A stretch of DNA of 64,000 nt from CAVVVS01 sp963751355 (GCA_963751355.1 CAVVVS010000115.1:1-64000); one strand, 5' to 3'; shown: positions 37,327-46,899, counted from the first letter of the stretch. Translations and numbers: made by a program. The notes: generated by a model not told the origin, from the letters alone.

Positions 37327-38610
37327 TCATTTCCTAGCCAGCCAAACCTCCGGGTTCTGATTCTTCCTCGAATTCCAAATTTCAAAATGTAATACATTCC
37401 CTTCCAGGCTCTCACCTACCCTTCCGATTAAACTGCCTAATTTCACCCTGTCCCCTTCTTCCACATCAATCTCCGAAAGATGGCTGTACACTGTCCGGTA
37501 ATCTCCTTTGTGGGTTACAATAACTACGCTTCCGTAACCGGGGATCCAGTTAATAGTAGAAACGACACCTTCGGCTACTGCTTTTACTACTTCATCGGAA
37601 GAAGTTTTTATATCAACGCCATAATTTACCGTAACTGTATTTAGATGCGAATTCCTATTTTTACCGAATTTTTTTATTATTCTTCCGTGATTGACCGGCC
37701 AATTGAGTTTTCCTTTGAGTGCGGCAAATGATGAAAAATTTTCGGTTGACAAATTGATATCATAATTAGATGAGCTCTGCGTCGATTCTTCTTTAATTCG
37801 TGCCGGTGTTTTGCTGCCTGTGTTCAATTCCTCGTTCAATTTACCTTTTGCTAATCTCTCTTCTTCCGCCCTTCTTTTTTGCTCAGCTTCAGCAATCAAT
37901 TTAGTAATCATACTTTTTATATCCGTTTCGGCGCTCCGCTTTGCTTCCAGCTCTTTTTTCAGTTCTGTTTTATCATGCTTTATCGCAGCTATTATCCGTT
38001 TGCTCTTCCGTATTTTTGATTGAAGATTATTTTCCTCATCTTCTTTTTGCGCAGCCAGTAATGCTTTTTTCTTTTTTTGTTTATTAAGGCGTTCCCGGGC
38101 AAGGATTAATTCATTTTTTTTATTTTTTAATTCGGCGAGATCTTGTTTCCTTTTTTCCGTGAATTTTTGTAAATATTTAACTCTAAGAATAGCCTGCTCA
38201 ACTGATTCGGCATCCAGCAGGCTTTCAAGTTCGCTGACCTTTCCGTGTTTATATACGGCTACCACATATTTTGAGTAATTATTTTGTAAATCTTTTATGT
38301 CCTTTATGAGTACTGATATTCTCTTTTCGTTGGAATTAATTTGTTTTTGCTTTTGTTTTTCTTCAGCGTGAAGTTTATTAATTACCTTATTCAAAAGGTA
38401 AATTTGTTTATTATAATTGTTGAGTACAGCAAAAGATTTTTTTTCTTTTTGTGTTTTTGTTATCAGTTGATCCTGGAGATTGTCGATTTGTGATTTTATT
38501 GATGAAAGTTCACTCCGCTTTTGTTCTATCTGTTCTTTTTCCTGCGGAAAGATTAAAGTGTTCGATAGTAGTAGAATGATAGTAAATAATTGAGTTAATC
38601 TTCTTACCAT
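37327..38610 (-). CDS. envC: EnvC-type murein hydrolase activator (degenerate M23/LytM)
   Basis: A 427-residue exported protein: signal peptide (about 1-22), a long coiled-coil region (about 25-240) rich in K/E/Q, and a C-terminal LytM/M23 domain (from about 310). In the catalytic zone the normal H-x-x-x-D is NYGVD (first His lost) and the H-x-H motif is VLH (first His lost), so the fold is probably not a peptidase. The same loss occurs in E. coli EnvC, which activates amidases AmiA/AmiB to split septal murein. It overlaps the DUF4292 gene by 7 bp. Confidence 0.88.
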   Translation of the reverse strand: MVRRLTQLFTIILLLSNTLIFPQEKEQIEQKRSELSSIKSQIDNLQDQLITKTQKEKKSFAVLNNYNKQIYLLNKVINKLHAEEKQKQKQINSNEKRISVLIKDIKDLQNNYSKYVVAVYKHGKVSELESLLDAESVEQAILRVKYLQKFTEKRKQDLAELKNKKNELILARERLNKQKKKKALLAAQKEDEENNLQSKIRKSKRIIAAIKHDKTELKKELEAKRSAETDIKSMITKLIAEAEQKRRAEEERLAKGKLNEELNTGSKTPARIKEESTQSSSNYDINLSTENFSSFAALKGKLNWPVNHGRIIKKFGKNRNSHLNTVTVNYGVDIKTSSDEVVKAVAEGVVSTINWIPGYGSVVIVTHKGDYRTVYSHLSEIDVEEGDRVKLGSLIGRVGESLEGNVLHFEIWNSRKNQNPEVWLARK

Positions 38611-39392
38611 TTTATTACGGTTGCATCTTCGGGTAATTTGAAGTTAATGTTTATAGCTTTCCGGTTAGCAGCCATTTTTTTATAGGAAATCGAAACTTGC
38701 TGATTTTCTTGTTTATTCTCTACACTAATTTTATATGGAATGGCTACGTTGTCGAGACTATTAAAATCCGAATATTTCCCTTCTAGTTCAACCTTCCCCT
38801 TGTTGTTAATGTATTGATAATTAGTGATCCCTAATGTTCTAATATCCACATAATATTTAGTAGTCACATTAGTTAATGAATCAACGTAAGTCAAAACATA
38901 TTTATCATAATCTACTAAAAACTTGGTAGGTTGTTTATAAAGATGCTTGGTTAAATTAACTGCTCCGGCAAACGCATTTAAAAGTTGATCAAACGGCAAA
39001 TTTATTCTAAAGATATTTTGTAAAACATTGTCACTTAGCCCTCCGGTATAAGCAGTATTATGCAATGCATCATAAAAAACAAAATTATTTTTAGTGACTA
39101 AAGCCTCAGCCAAATTGATTCCGAAAGGCCCCATTATTGTAAAATATATGGAATCCGGTTTTTGTATTATGACTTTAAATTCCGCGCTATTATTCATTGA
39201 GTTTGTTTTTACCTGAATAGTGCCTGATCCTTCAAAATTATTTATTCTTCTTCTGTTGATTTCAAGCCTGCTTATCAGTCTTTCAGGTGATAATATTTCA
39301 ACTTCTTCCCTTGGTTTTGAAGGTACACATCCGGAAAAGTAAAGAAGGGCAAAACTTATAATTACAAAAAAGACAGATAATAATTTTTTCAA
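38604..39392 (-). CDS. DUF4292 family outer-membrane lipoprotein
   Basis: A 262-residue predicted lipoprotein with lipobox LYFSGC (Cys about 22). The family pattern INNFEGSGTIQVK near the start and KPDSIYFTIMGPFGINLAEALVTKNNFVFYD resemble LolB/LolA-type half-barrels. In Bacteroidota this gene sits almost always between a TPR lipoprotein and an M23 family protein, as here, with overlaps of 4 and 7 bp. It may help carry lipoproteins to the outer membrane in a LolB-like way; this is a fold-based inference. Confidence 0.85.
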   Translation of the reverse strand: MKKLLSVFFVIISFALLYFSGCVPSKPREEVEILSPERLISRLEINRRRINNFEGSGTIQVKTNSMNNSAEFKVIIQKPDSIYFTIMGPFGINLAEALVTKNNFVFYDALHNTAYTGGLSDNVLQNIFRINLPFDQLLNAFAGAVNLTKHLYKQPTKFLVDYDKYVLTYVDSLTNVTTKYYVDIRTLGITNYQYINNKGKVELEGKYSDFNSLDNVAIPYKISVENKQENQQVSISYKKMAANRKAININFKLPEDATVIKW

Positions 39393-41200
39393 ATTTCACC
39401 TTTCTCAATTTTTAGTTTCAGCTTTTTATTGGTTGAATCTATTTTAAAGGCTTTTTCCCAAAGTTCACGCGCCTTTTCCTTTTGACCGATTTTATAATTT
39501 ATGTCTCCAAGATGTTCCAGTAAAACCGCATCATGACCCTTACCGATATTCAGAGCCTTCTGTACAAATTCTTTAGCTTTTTGATATTCATTTAGTTTAT
39601 AATAAATCCATCCCATAGTATCAAGATAAGAAGAATTTTCCGGTTCGGCTTTAACTGCCATTTGAGCCATTTCAAGAGCTGTATCTAGTTTTATCCCTCT
39701 TTCCGAAAGAGAGTAGGCATAATTATTAAGTACAAGTGCGTTGGTAGAGTCAATAGAAATTGCTTTTTGATAAACACTATCACACTCTTTCCATTTGGCT
39801 TCTCCGTCATAAATTAATCCCAAAGTACCTAACAAGTTAACATCATCTGGGGATACTTTAAGTGCTTTCTTTAAATATAAAATGGCAGCATTATTTTCTT
39901 TTAACTGGCTTAATGTATATCCATAAGCAGAGAGAGCAGTGATGTCTTTAGGATTTAAATCGACAGCTTTTTTTAAATATGTTTTTGCTTCATTATTATC
40001 ATTTTTTTGTGAAAAAGAAAGTCCTAAAATTAAGTTCACTCTAAAATCTTCGGGAAAAGAATTTAAAGCTTCTTTCATCACTTTTATTGCTTCATCATAT
40101 TTATGGTTGTCAAAATACAATCCACCAAGCCTCACCCAAGGTTCTACATTCCAACTGGCTAATTTAGTTGCAACCTTAAAATCTTTAATGGCAGTGGAAT
40201 CGTTTTTTTGTGCAATGGCAATAGCACCCAAATACATTTTAGTTTGCCATGTAGTAGTATCTTTTTCTATCATCTTAAAAAATTTTTCCGTCCAAGGCAT
40301 TAATGTGCTGTCTTTAAGAGATCTTTTAAAATAGGATGCTCCAATTCGTAATTTAGTTTGGAGAGGAACCTCTGGTTTTTTAAGAATGTATGAATATTCG
40401 TTGGCCGCTTTTCCCCAATCGTCCTGGTCAATATATATTTGCGCTTTTTCCTGACGCGCGTCCAAATCGTCCGGGGTAAACTGCAGGACGTCATTAATAG
40501 CAGCCATAGCCTTATCATACAATTTTGCTTCTCGGTAATACTCAGCCTGCAGCCTTTCCAGCGAAGTATTACTCGGAGAGATAGTTAATAACTTACCAAT
40601 TGTTTCGGCGGCTTCACTGTATTTTCCTAATTTAGCATATAAATCTGCAACATGGATTAATACATTCCAGTCGGGTCCTATTATTGACGTGAGCTTATTA
40701 TAAATAGTTACTGCTTGCAAAGGCTTGGAACTCTCATAAATACGGGCGAGCCGGTAATAAGCATTTATATCGGTTGAATCAAGGTTGATAACTTGTTTTA
40801 GAACTACCGCAGCAGAATCAAATTCCTGCCCAGTGGAATAAATATCTGCTAAAAGATTATATGAACTTGTTTGTCCGGGTTCCAGGTCAATTGCTTTTTT
40901 TGCATTTTGGCTTGCCAGTGAAAGTTTTTTAAGGGCTAAATAGTTTTTAGCCAGGGCAAAATAAATTCCCGCATTCGGATTTAATCTTAAAGCATCCTGG
41001 AATTCAAGGATAGCATCGGCATGTTTGCCCTTTGTTTCTTCAATACAGCCATTAATAAAATGCTCCATCGCATCACTGGTTAACTCGTGCTTCTTCTCAT
41101 TATTAAGTTTAACAGTAGGTTGTTTTTTAGTTACTTCCTTCTGAGATGCACACCCGAAAAAGAATACTGCCGCTAAAACTGCTGAAAGGTATTTTATCAT
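39389..41200 (-). CDS. TPR repeat lipoprotein
   Basis: A 603-residue lipoprotein: lipobox VFFFGC (Cys about 17) and then about 14 tandem tetratricopeptide repeats with the A-x-x-x-x-x-x-A-L-x-x-x-P pattern covering most of the chain. TPR lipoproteins serve as scaffolds at the inner leaflet of the outer membrane. It is the first gene of the TPR-DUF4292-EnvC operon, coupled to DUF4292 by a 4-bp overlap. Partner proteins are unknown; the neighbourhood suggests cell-division or outer-membrane maintenance. Confidence 0.88.
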   Translation of the reverse strand: MIKYLSAVLAAVFFFGCASQKEVTKKQPTVKLNNEKKHELTSDAMEHFINGCIEETKGKHADAILEFQDALRLNPNAGIYFALAKNYLALKKLSLASQNAKKAIDLEPGQTSSYNLLADIYSTGQEFDSAAVVLKQVINLDSTDINAYYRLARIYESSKPLQAVTIYNKLTSIIGPDWNVLIHVADLYAKLGKYSEAAETIGKLLTISPSNTSLERLQAEYYREAKLYDKAMAAINDVLQFTPDDLDARQEKAQIYIDQDDWGKAANEYSYILKKPEVPLQTKLRIGASYFKRSLKDSTLMPWTEKFFKMIEKDTTTWQTKMYLGAIAIAQKNDSTAIKDFKVATKLASWNVEPWVRLGGLYFDNHKYDEAIKVMKEALNSFPEDFRVNLILGLSFSQKNDNNEAKTYLKKAVDLNPKDITALSAYGYTLSQLKENNAAILYLKKALKVSPDDVNLLGTLGLIYDGEAKWKECDSVYQKAISIDSTNALVLNNYAYSLSERGIKLDTALEMAQMAVKAEPENSSYLDTMGWIYYKLNEYQKAKEFVQKALNIGKGHDAVLLEHLGDINYKIGQKEKARELWEKAFKIDSTNKKLKLKIEKGEI

Positions 41201-41414
41201 AAAATTTCAATTTATTTTGGGAAAAAAATAAAATATACACACGCGAATAACAAGGTACTAACATTGTTATAATATAGCTATTTAATCACAAGATTGGTTA
41301 GTTTTAAATCAACCCGCTACCAATAAGATTAGATACTTATTTGTACAAAATAATTTTTGTATATTTTAATTACAAATATACTAAACAATATCCTTCTAAA
41401 AATATTTTAATATT

Positions 41415-42341
41415 ATGGAGAAATTTGACCTCGGATTAGCTTTTGTATGGGAATATGACAATGACTTTATACAATTAGTTGAAAATGAAATGCAAGCAGC
41501 CGGAATGACAACTTATTTACTTTCTTATTATAATTTTCCTCAAATTAGGGAAAAAATTATAAATAAGGAAATTGGATTTAGATTTTATCTAGACCGAGCA
41601 TGGGATGTGGATGAGGATTTTGAAGACTTAGGCAGAATTATTGCCCGAAAAAAAACCACGATACTTAATTCCTACAAAAATATACTGCATGCTATCGATA
41701 AAGCCAGCATGCATCTTGAATTTATTACCGCTGGACTTGATGTACCCTATTCAATAATTATTCCTCCCCATAGTGAAGAAGAGAAAATATATGTTTCTTT
41801 GGAAGATCTTTCTCTTCTCGGTCGACCTTTCATCATTAAACCTTGCAACACTACCGGCGGCGGAATAGGTGTCGTTACAGGTGCCGAATCATTAAAAGAC
41901 ATTTTGGATGAAAGAGTAACCAATACTGACGATAAATATTTACTTCAAGAAAAAATTTATCCGGTTATGCTCGACGGTAAAAGAGCATGGTTTCGCTGTT
42001 TCTGGGCATTCGGTAAACCTATTGCAACCTGGTGGGATGATCAAACACATTTATATTCGGAAATGACTAAAGAGGATATAACACGGTTTAAATTAAATAA
42101 ACTTTTAAAAATTACCAGGACAATTGCAAAAGTCACTCAATTGGATTTTTTCTCAACGGAAATAGTATTAACCGAACATAGAAAGTTTGTTGTGATCGAT
42201 TACGTAAACGACCAGTGCGATATGAGGTTGAACTCAAAACATCCTGATGGTGTTCCCGACAATGTAGTCAAACAGATTATCATTAATCTTAAAAAATTTA
42301 TTTTAAAACATAAACAAAACTCTGTCAAATCTTCTTCATGA
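41415..42341 (+). CDS. ATP-grasp domain protein
   Basis: A 308-residue cytoplasmic protein with an ATP-grasp fold of the RimK/glutathione-synthetase type. PFIIKPCNTTGGGIGVV is the nucleotide-binding loop region, LQEKIYPVMLDGKRAWFRCF the central strand, and VVIDYVNDQCDMRLNSKHPDGVP has the metal-binding Asp/Asn pair near the C-terminus. Such enzymes form an amide or similar bond with ATP; substrates cannot be told. It is monocistronic: upstream is divergent from the TPR gene and downstream a terminator hairpin overlaps its stop codon. Confidence 0.82.
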   Translation: MEKFDLGLAFVWEYDNDFIQLVENEMQAAGMTTYLLSYYNFPQIREKIINKEIGFRFYLDRAWDVDEDFEDLGRIIARKKTTILNSYKNILHAIDKASMHLEFITAGLDVPYSIIIPPHSEEEKIYVSLEDLSLLGRPFIIKPCNTTGGGIGVVTGAESLKDILDERVTNTDDKYLLQEKIYPVMLDGKRAWFRCFWAFGKPIATWWDDQTHLYSEMTKEDITRFKLNKLLKITRTIAKVTQLDFFSTEIVLTEHRKFVVIDYVNDQCDMRLNSKHPDGVPDNVVKQIIINLKKFILKHKQNSVKSSS

Positions 42342-42350
42342 CAGAGATTT
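42320..42350 (+). terminator. Terminator overlapping the ATP-grasp stop codon
   Basis: 8-bp inverted repeat CTCTGTCA / TGACAGAG (42320-42327 and 42339-42346) followed by ATTTT; the right arm includes the TGA stop codon of the ATP-grasp gene. Confidence 0.6.
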
Positions 42351-42429
42351 TCAGAATTTAAAATATGTTAGTGCGGTGTGAACAAATAATATTAAAACAT
42401 CAATTGACATTTTACTACCCGGCTCTTAA

Positions 42430-42825
42430 ATGACTAAAGTTCAAATTTATACCATTACCTTTCTGATATTAATCATTTTGGTGCTCGCAGCTTATTATTA
42501 TCTTTTTAATATTTACGAAGTTACTTACACCGTTAACCCGAAACAACTTTTTGCGGACAACCACTCAACCGTAACAATAAAAGTAATTCCAATTAATGCC
42601 CTTGGATGGCAGGTTCCGTTCAGACAAATTCCGGCGAAGTGTCAAATAATAGAGGGAAATAATTTAGTCCAAATAGTTAAAAAGGATAGCCAAACCGGTA
42701 CTTTTATATTAAGTGCAAAAGATAAAACCGGTATAGTTGTTGTACGGATTAAATCGAGATATTCGCTTCTCCCCTCTTCAGTGGAGATACATATTTATCC
42801 GAATTATGCTTTTAATAAAAAATAA
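42430..42825 (+). CDS. Small single-pass membrane protein with Ig-like domain, uncharacterised
   Basis: A 131-residue protein: one N-terminal membrane helix (about 7-26, rich in Ile/Leu), then a periplasmic beta-sandwich of about 100 residues resembling bacterial Ig-like/invasin-like domains (PKQLFADNHSTVTIKVIPIN). No family recognised with confidence. It is 88 bp downstream of the ATP-grasp gene and 95 bp upstream of an outer-membrane protein gene on the same strand. Confidence 0.7.
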   Translation: MTKVQIYTITFLILIILVLAAYYYLFNIYEVTYTVNPKQLFADNHSTVTIKVIPINALGWQVPFRQIPAKCQIIEGNNLVQIVKKDSQTGTFILSAKDKTGIVVVRIKSRYSLLPSSVEIHIYPNYAFNKK

Positions 42826-42920
42826 GTTTGATTAAATATCTTTGCATTATTATTGTTATTTTTTATATCAAAATAAACAGAGACTTTATATCTTTTATTT
42901 AAATAAATCCTTGAGAAAAT

Positions 42921-43694
42921 ATGAAAAAGATAATATTATCTATTGTTTTAATGCTTTGTCCGATTTCCTTATCCATAGCACAGGGTACTGCCGGAACCGG
43001 CGCTAAATACGAATATCGCTATTTAATAGATATGCCCACTGCGGGTATTTTAAATAAAGGTTATGTAGGATTAACAACTAATGTCCTGCCTTACGGTGTT
43101 CTTATTGAAAGACTTGAAGTTGGAGTTTTTAACAATGTAAGCTTCGGTATTTCCTACGGAGGAACAAACGTTATCGGAGCCGGAACGCCCCGCTGGTACA
43201 AACTGCCTGGTATTAATATCAGAATAAGATTGATAAATGAATCTATAGCTTTGCCTGCCATCACATTTGGATTCGATTCTCAAGGGAAAGGTCAATATTT
43301 TGATTCTACAAAACGTTATGCAATTAAATCACCCGGTTTTTTCGGCGCTGTTAGTAAAAATTTCGCATTCCTTGGCTACTTAAGCCTTCACGGAACAGTG
43401 AACTATTCATTAGAAAATAATGACGGTGATAATTTCTTAAATCTAATGGTTGGTTTTGAAAAAACTTTGGGCGAAAATGTTTCGATTGTCGGAGAGTATG
43501 ATTTTGCGTTCAATGATAATGCAACAAATTCGTTTGGAAGCGGAAACGGTTACTTAAACATGGGTGTAAGATGGGTCATAGGAGACGGATTTACTTTGGG
43601 GTTCGATTTGAGAGATTTATTGGATAATAAAAAATGGAGCCCAAGCTCTGCCGACAGGGCAATAAGAATTGAATATATTAAAAGCATTTTTTAA
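42921..43694 (+). CDS. Outer-membrane beta-barrel-like protein, uncharacterised
   Basis: A 257-residue exported protein: signal peptide (about 1-20, ending SIAQ) and regular amphipathic beta strands with glycines and aromatics, ending in IRIEYIKSIF. The arrangement LPYGVLIERLEVGVFNNVSFGISYGG is like the YjbH/OmpA-related barrels. Function unknown. Co-oriented with the two flanking envelope gene groups. Confidence 0.7.
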   Translation: MKKIILSIVLMLCPISLSIAQGTAGTGAKYEYRYLIDMPTAGILNKGYVGLTTNVLPYGVLIERLEVGVFNNVSFGISYGGTNVIGAGTPRWYKLPGINIRIRLINESIALPAITFGFDSQGKGQYFDSTKRYAIKSPGFFGAVSKNFAFLGYLSLHGTVNYSLENNDGDNFLNLMVGFEKTLGENVSIVGEYDFAFNDNATNSFGSGNGYLNMGVRWVIGDGFTLGFDLRDLLDNKKWSPSSADRAIRIEYIKSIF

Positions 43695-43910
43695 ATCTTA
43701 ACTTGATGTGTTTTAAATAGCTTAAATGTTCTTAAACATGTTATGTATGGAACAAATGAACTACATTTATGTATGATATTATAGACAATTAAGTATACTA
43801 TTATATACATATAAAACAATAAATGAGTTTTAATACCGTTTTTTCGACCTTTTAATTAGGCGTGATTTTTGCAGTTTAACAGGTAGAGTTTTTAAGTGGA
43901 GGATAGTAAA

Positions 43911-44906
43911 ATGAAAAAGTTAACATGGATAACAGGTATTGGAATCGTTGCTCTAACATTCTTAATTGGCGGATGTTATACTCAACTTGCCGTGAGAGAT
44001 TACGGAAATAATGATAATTATGGCTACAACAATCAAGATGATGGAGAAGGACAGTACTATCAAACTCCGGCTGATACCGAAAATAATTATAATTATATTC
44101 CCAATTCAATAAATAATTATTATCTCGGCAATCCTCCTTACTATTATTCATCCGGTATTTATTCTCCATTTTCAATAGGAATTTCATGGGGAAATTACTG
44201 GGGAAATCCATATACTTATAATCCTTATTACTGGGATCCGTTCGGTTTATGGTCCGGGTGTTCACCTTATTACTATAATCCATATTATTATGGTTCGTAT
44301 TACGGATCATATTACGGTTACTCTAGTCCGTATTATTACGGGTATTCCAATCCTTATTCATATGGTTACTATTCACCTTATTATCATACGGGAAGTACAA
44401 TAAGATATAGGAATCAATCCGGCTACCGTTTAAGAAATAACAACGGGCTAAGAGGAAGCGGCAGAGGTGTATCTGTACTCAGAAACAACAATAGCTCCCT
44501 AAATAGGGAAAATAATAGATCAACAACTAGAAGGTCAGCGGGTGTAAGTGTAGATAGATCGGCGAATAATAATAACACTAACCGAAGGACTTATGAAACG
44601 AGAAGAAGTAAAGAGACTCCAAGATATATAGATAGAAATCGCAGCAGTGAAAGAAATACTGTCAGAAACAATTCCGGTTCAAGAAATGAATCCAGGAATC
44701 AAGGAAGAGTACAAAGGAATAATAAACCGCAGCGCTATCAGCCTCCGCAGAGATCATATACTCCACCGCAAAGATCTTATACACCACCACGGAGATCTTA
44801 TTCCCCTCCGGCAAGATCTTATTCTCCGCCGCCTCGAAGTAGTAATTCTTCGCCTCGTTCAAACAATGGAGGTAGAAGCAGCGGAAGATCCCATAGAAGA
44901 AGGTGA
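43911..44906 (+). CDS. Tyr/Pro/Asn-rich low-complexity lipoprotein
   Basis: About 331 residues. The start is ATG 43911, preceded by GGAGG at 8 nt; the frame opens slightly earlier at a GTG (43896) but lacks such a site. The signal ends in LIGGCYT (lipobox Cys about 22). The chain then has a Tyr/Asn/Ser/Pro-rich section (about 30-165, many YY, GY, PYYY), followed by a strongly Arg/Ser/Asn-rich tail and a Q/R-S-Y-T-P-P repeat. No enzyme domain is visible; it looks intrinsically disordered. Downstream the second such lipoprotein starts 5 bp after its stop, and both share C-Y-T after the lipobox and a YYQTP motif. Confidence 0.78.
   Translation: MKKLTWITGIGIVALTFLIGGCYTQLAVRDYGNNDNYGYNNQDDGEGQYYQTPADTENNYNYIPNSINNYYLGNPPYYYSSGIYSPFSIGISWGNYWGNPYTYNPYYWDPFGLWSGCSPYYYNPYYYGSYYGSYYGYSSPYYYGYSNPYSYGYYSPYYHTGSTIRYRNQSGYRLRNNNGLRGSGRGVSVLRNNNSSLNRENNRSTTRRSAGVSVDRSANNNNTNRRTYETRRSKETPRYIDRNRSSERNTVRNNSGSRNESRNQGRVQRNNKPQRYQPPQRSYTPPQRSYTPPRRSYSPPARSYSPPPRSSNSSPRSNNGGRSSGRSHRRR
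44730..44834 (+). repeat. Tandem 21-bp repeat, five units
   Basis: Five in-frame 21-bp units encoding variants of Q/R-S-Y-T/S-P-P-Q/R within the preceding lipoprotein gene; consensus begins AGATCTTAT. The period is exact in units two to five (44751, 44772, 44793, 44814); the first (44730) is diverged. Such repeats may vary in number between strains. Confidence 0.85.
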
Positions 44907-44911
44907 TTAAA

Positions 44912-45403
44912 ATGAAAAAGCATTTATTAGGTTTTACCTTAGCATTAGCATTATTAATAACGATACCGGGATGTTATACGGTTATCTGGAGCCCGGATAT
45001 GAATTTCCCTACAAAGGATAATTCGGAAAATACTGATTACGGTTACTATCAAACTCCGTATTATTATTATTATGATTATCCCTGGTGGTATTCATTACCT
45101 TCAGACTTTTATCAGCCATACGTTGAAAAAAACAGGAATGAAACTACATCTGGTATGAGAAATAATAACGGTGAAAGAAACGGCAGCGGTAACGGGAACT
45201 TACCGATAAATTACGGTACCCCCACCCGGAGCAGCAGCACAACTACGGGTAATACAAGTAATCCACCGGCAAATAATTCAGGAAGTTCACGTACTAATAC
45301 AACTACTAAAAGTAGTAATGATTCTCGCAGTAGTTCAAATAATAGTACACATGAAAAAGCAAGAAACAACGACGGTGGTCGAAATTCTAATGGAGGACAT
45401 TAA
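44912..45403 (+). CDS. Ser/Thr/Asn-rich low-complexity lipoprotein
   Basis: About 163 residues from ATG 44912 (AAGGTG ribosome binding site at 5-6 nt; an in-frame GTG at 44903 overlaps the previous gene). The signal ends in ITIPGCYT (lipobox). A Tyr/Trp-rich stretch YGYYQTPYYYYYDYPWWYS follows, and the rest is Ser/Thr/Asn/Gly-rich with SSNNST-type runs. It resembles the preceding lipoprotein in its CYT and YYQTP segments, so the two are probably paralogues that diverged in the disordered part. Only 3 bp separate it from the next gene. Confidence 0.75.
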   Translation: MKKHLLGFTLALALLITIPGCYTVIWSPDMNFPTKDNSENTDYGYYQTPYYYYYDYPWWYSLPSDFYQPYVEKNRNETTSGMRNNNGERNGSGNGNLPINYGTPTRSSSTTTGNTSNPPANNSGSSRTNTTTKSSNDSRSSSNNSTHEKARNNDGGRNSNGGH

Positions 45404-45406
45404 TAT

Positions 45407-46873
45407 ATGGAAAGCTTTTATTCTAAATGCACGAAGCTGATGATCTTTGCAGCAATAATTTTTAGTGTCAACACCTATGGTCAAAATGCAAATGATGCTT
45501 TACGACTTGGAGTGCCCGGGTTAGGTTCAAGTGCGCGCGCACTTGGAATGGGTAACAGTTACGTGGGATTGAGTGATGATGGTTCGGCTTCATTCTTTAA
45601 TCCTGCCGGTTTCGGATTAATAAAGAAACTTGAAATATCCGGTTCTCTCGGTTATAATAAATATGACAATAACACTGTTTTTTTTGATAATTATACCGAC
45701 TATGCTAAGAGTTCGACCAGTTTAAATAATTTAAGTTTCGCTTTTCCCTTTCCTACCATGAGAGGCAGCCTGGTCTTTGGTGTTGCTTATCATACTACAA
45801 AAGATTTTACCGGAACATTAAAGTTCAACGGTTTTAACGGCAACAATAACTCAATGATACAATTTTATAATTACGGCGCTTCTTATAATATCCCGTATGA
45901 TTTATATTTGACTGATACAACTTTCAATTCGCAAACTAATTCATATAATTCAATCTTCAATGGAAACTTAAATCAAAGCGGCAGTATCATTTCTACCGGT
46001 TCGCTTGACAATTGGACATTTTCCGGAGCTATTGAGGCTTACAAAAATCTTTTCCTGGGGATTAATCTAAATATAATAACAGGCACTTATAATAATAATA
46101 ATGATTACTACGAGGAAGATTCCCAGGGTAATTATACCAATCTTGAAACTGCACCGGGTGATTCCAGAACCATGGCTTTCCAAAGTTTTCACCTTAACAG
46201 AATCCTTAATTGGAATATTTCAGGATGGAATGCTAAATTCGGTGTTTTATACCAGGTAAACAATATTGCAAGGATTGGTGCAACAGTACAGTTCCCCAAA
46301 ACATATACTGTAAAAGAAAAATTTACTGTTAGCGGCGATGCATTATTCGGAGGCGGCTTTAATCCGTCATTAAATTCTTCAGATTACAGTGATCAGGTTC
46401 AGTATGATATTGTTACACCATATGAACTTTCATTAGGTGGTTCGGTAAGTTTGCAAGGTCTTATTTTAAGCGGGCAAATTACACAAATAGATTATACGCA
46501 ATTAAAATTCGATAATCCCAGCGGATTAACTACACAATATGTTGCACAACAAAACAAAACTATAATGGACAGTTTAAAATCAGTATTGAATTTTAATATC
46601 GGTGCCGAATATTCCGTTCCAAACACCGGACTGAGATTAAGAGCCGGTTATATGGTAATACCTTCCGCTCACCAATCCGATCCGTCAAGTTTCGATCATA
46701 AGTATCTAACATTCGGAGCCGGATATTTGCTGCAGGAGGCTGTTTCAATTGATGTTGCTTACGCACACGGTACATGGAAAACATACGGAGATAATTACGG
46801 TAATAATGTTTCCAGAACTCATCAGGATATAACATCAAATCATTTGATATTAAGCATGACCTACCGATTTTAA
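45407..46873 (+). CDS. FadL/TodX-like outer-membrane transport protein
   Basis: A 488-residue outer-membrane barrel: signal peptide (about 1-25, ending NTYGQ), then the family N-terminus LRLGVPGLGSSARALGMGNSYVGLSDDGSASFFNPAG, which is the hatch-like region shared by OmpP1/FadL/TodX proteins and by PorV/PorQ-type type IX components. Regular beta strands follow to the terminal aromatic residue in MTYRF. It may import a hydrophobic compound; a PorV-like role in surface secretion is an alternative. It is the third gene of a tight three-gene operon with two low-complexity lipoproteins. Confidence 0.82.
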   Translation: MESFYSKCTKLMIFAAIIFSVNTYGQNANDALRLGVPGLGSSARALGMGNSYVGLSDDGSASFFNPAGFGLIKKLEISGSLGYNKYDNNTVFFDNYTDYAKSSTSLNNLSFAFPFPTMRGSLVFGVAYHTTKDFTGTLKFNGFNGNNNSMIQFYNYGASYNIPYDLYLTDTTFNSQTNSYNSIFNGNLNQSGSIISTGSLDNWTFSGAIEAYKNLFLGINLNIITGTYNNNNDYYEEDSQGNYTNLETAPGDSRTMAFQSFHLNRILNWNISGWNAKFGVLYQVNNIARIGATVQFPKTYTVKEKFTVSGDALFGGGFNPSLNSSDYSDQVQYDIVTPYELSLGGSVSLQGLILSGQITQIDYTQLKFDNPSGLTTQYVAQQNKTIMDSLKSVLNFNIGAEYSVPNTGLRLRAGYMVIPSAHQSDPSSFDHKYLTFGAGYLLQEAVSIDVAYAHGTWKTYGDNYGNNVSRTHQDITSNHLILSMTYRF

Positions 46874-46899
46874 TTGATTATCATAAATATAAAATTTTA

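Noticed and set aside
43911..45403. Tyr-rich chains as collagen-like or amyloid (curli) proteins
   Set aside because: No G-x-y triplets or curli repeat; only low-complexity composition supports it.
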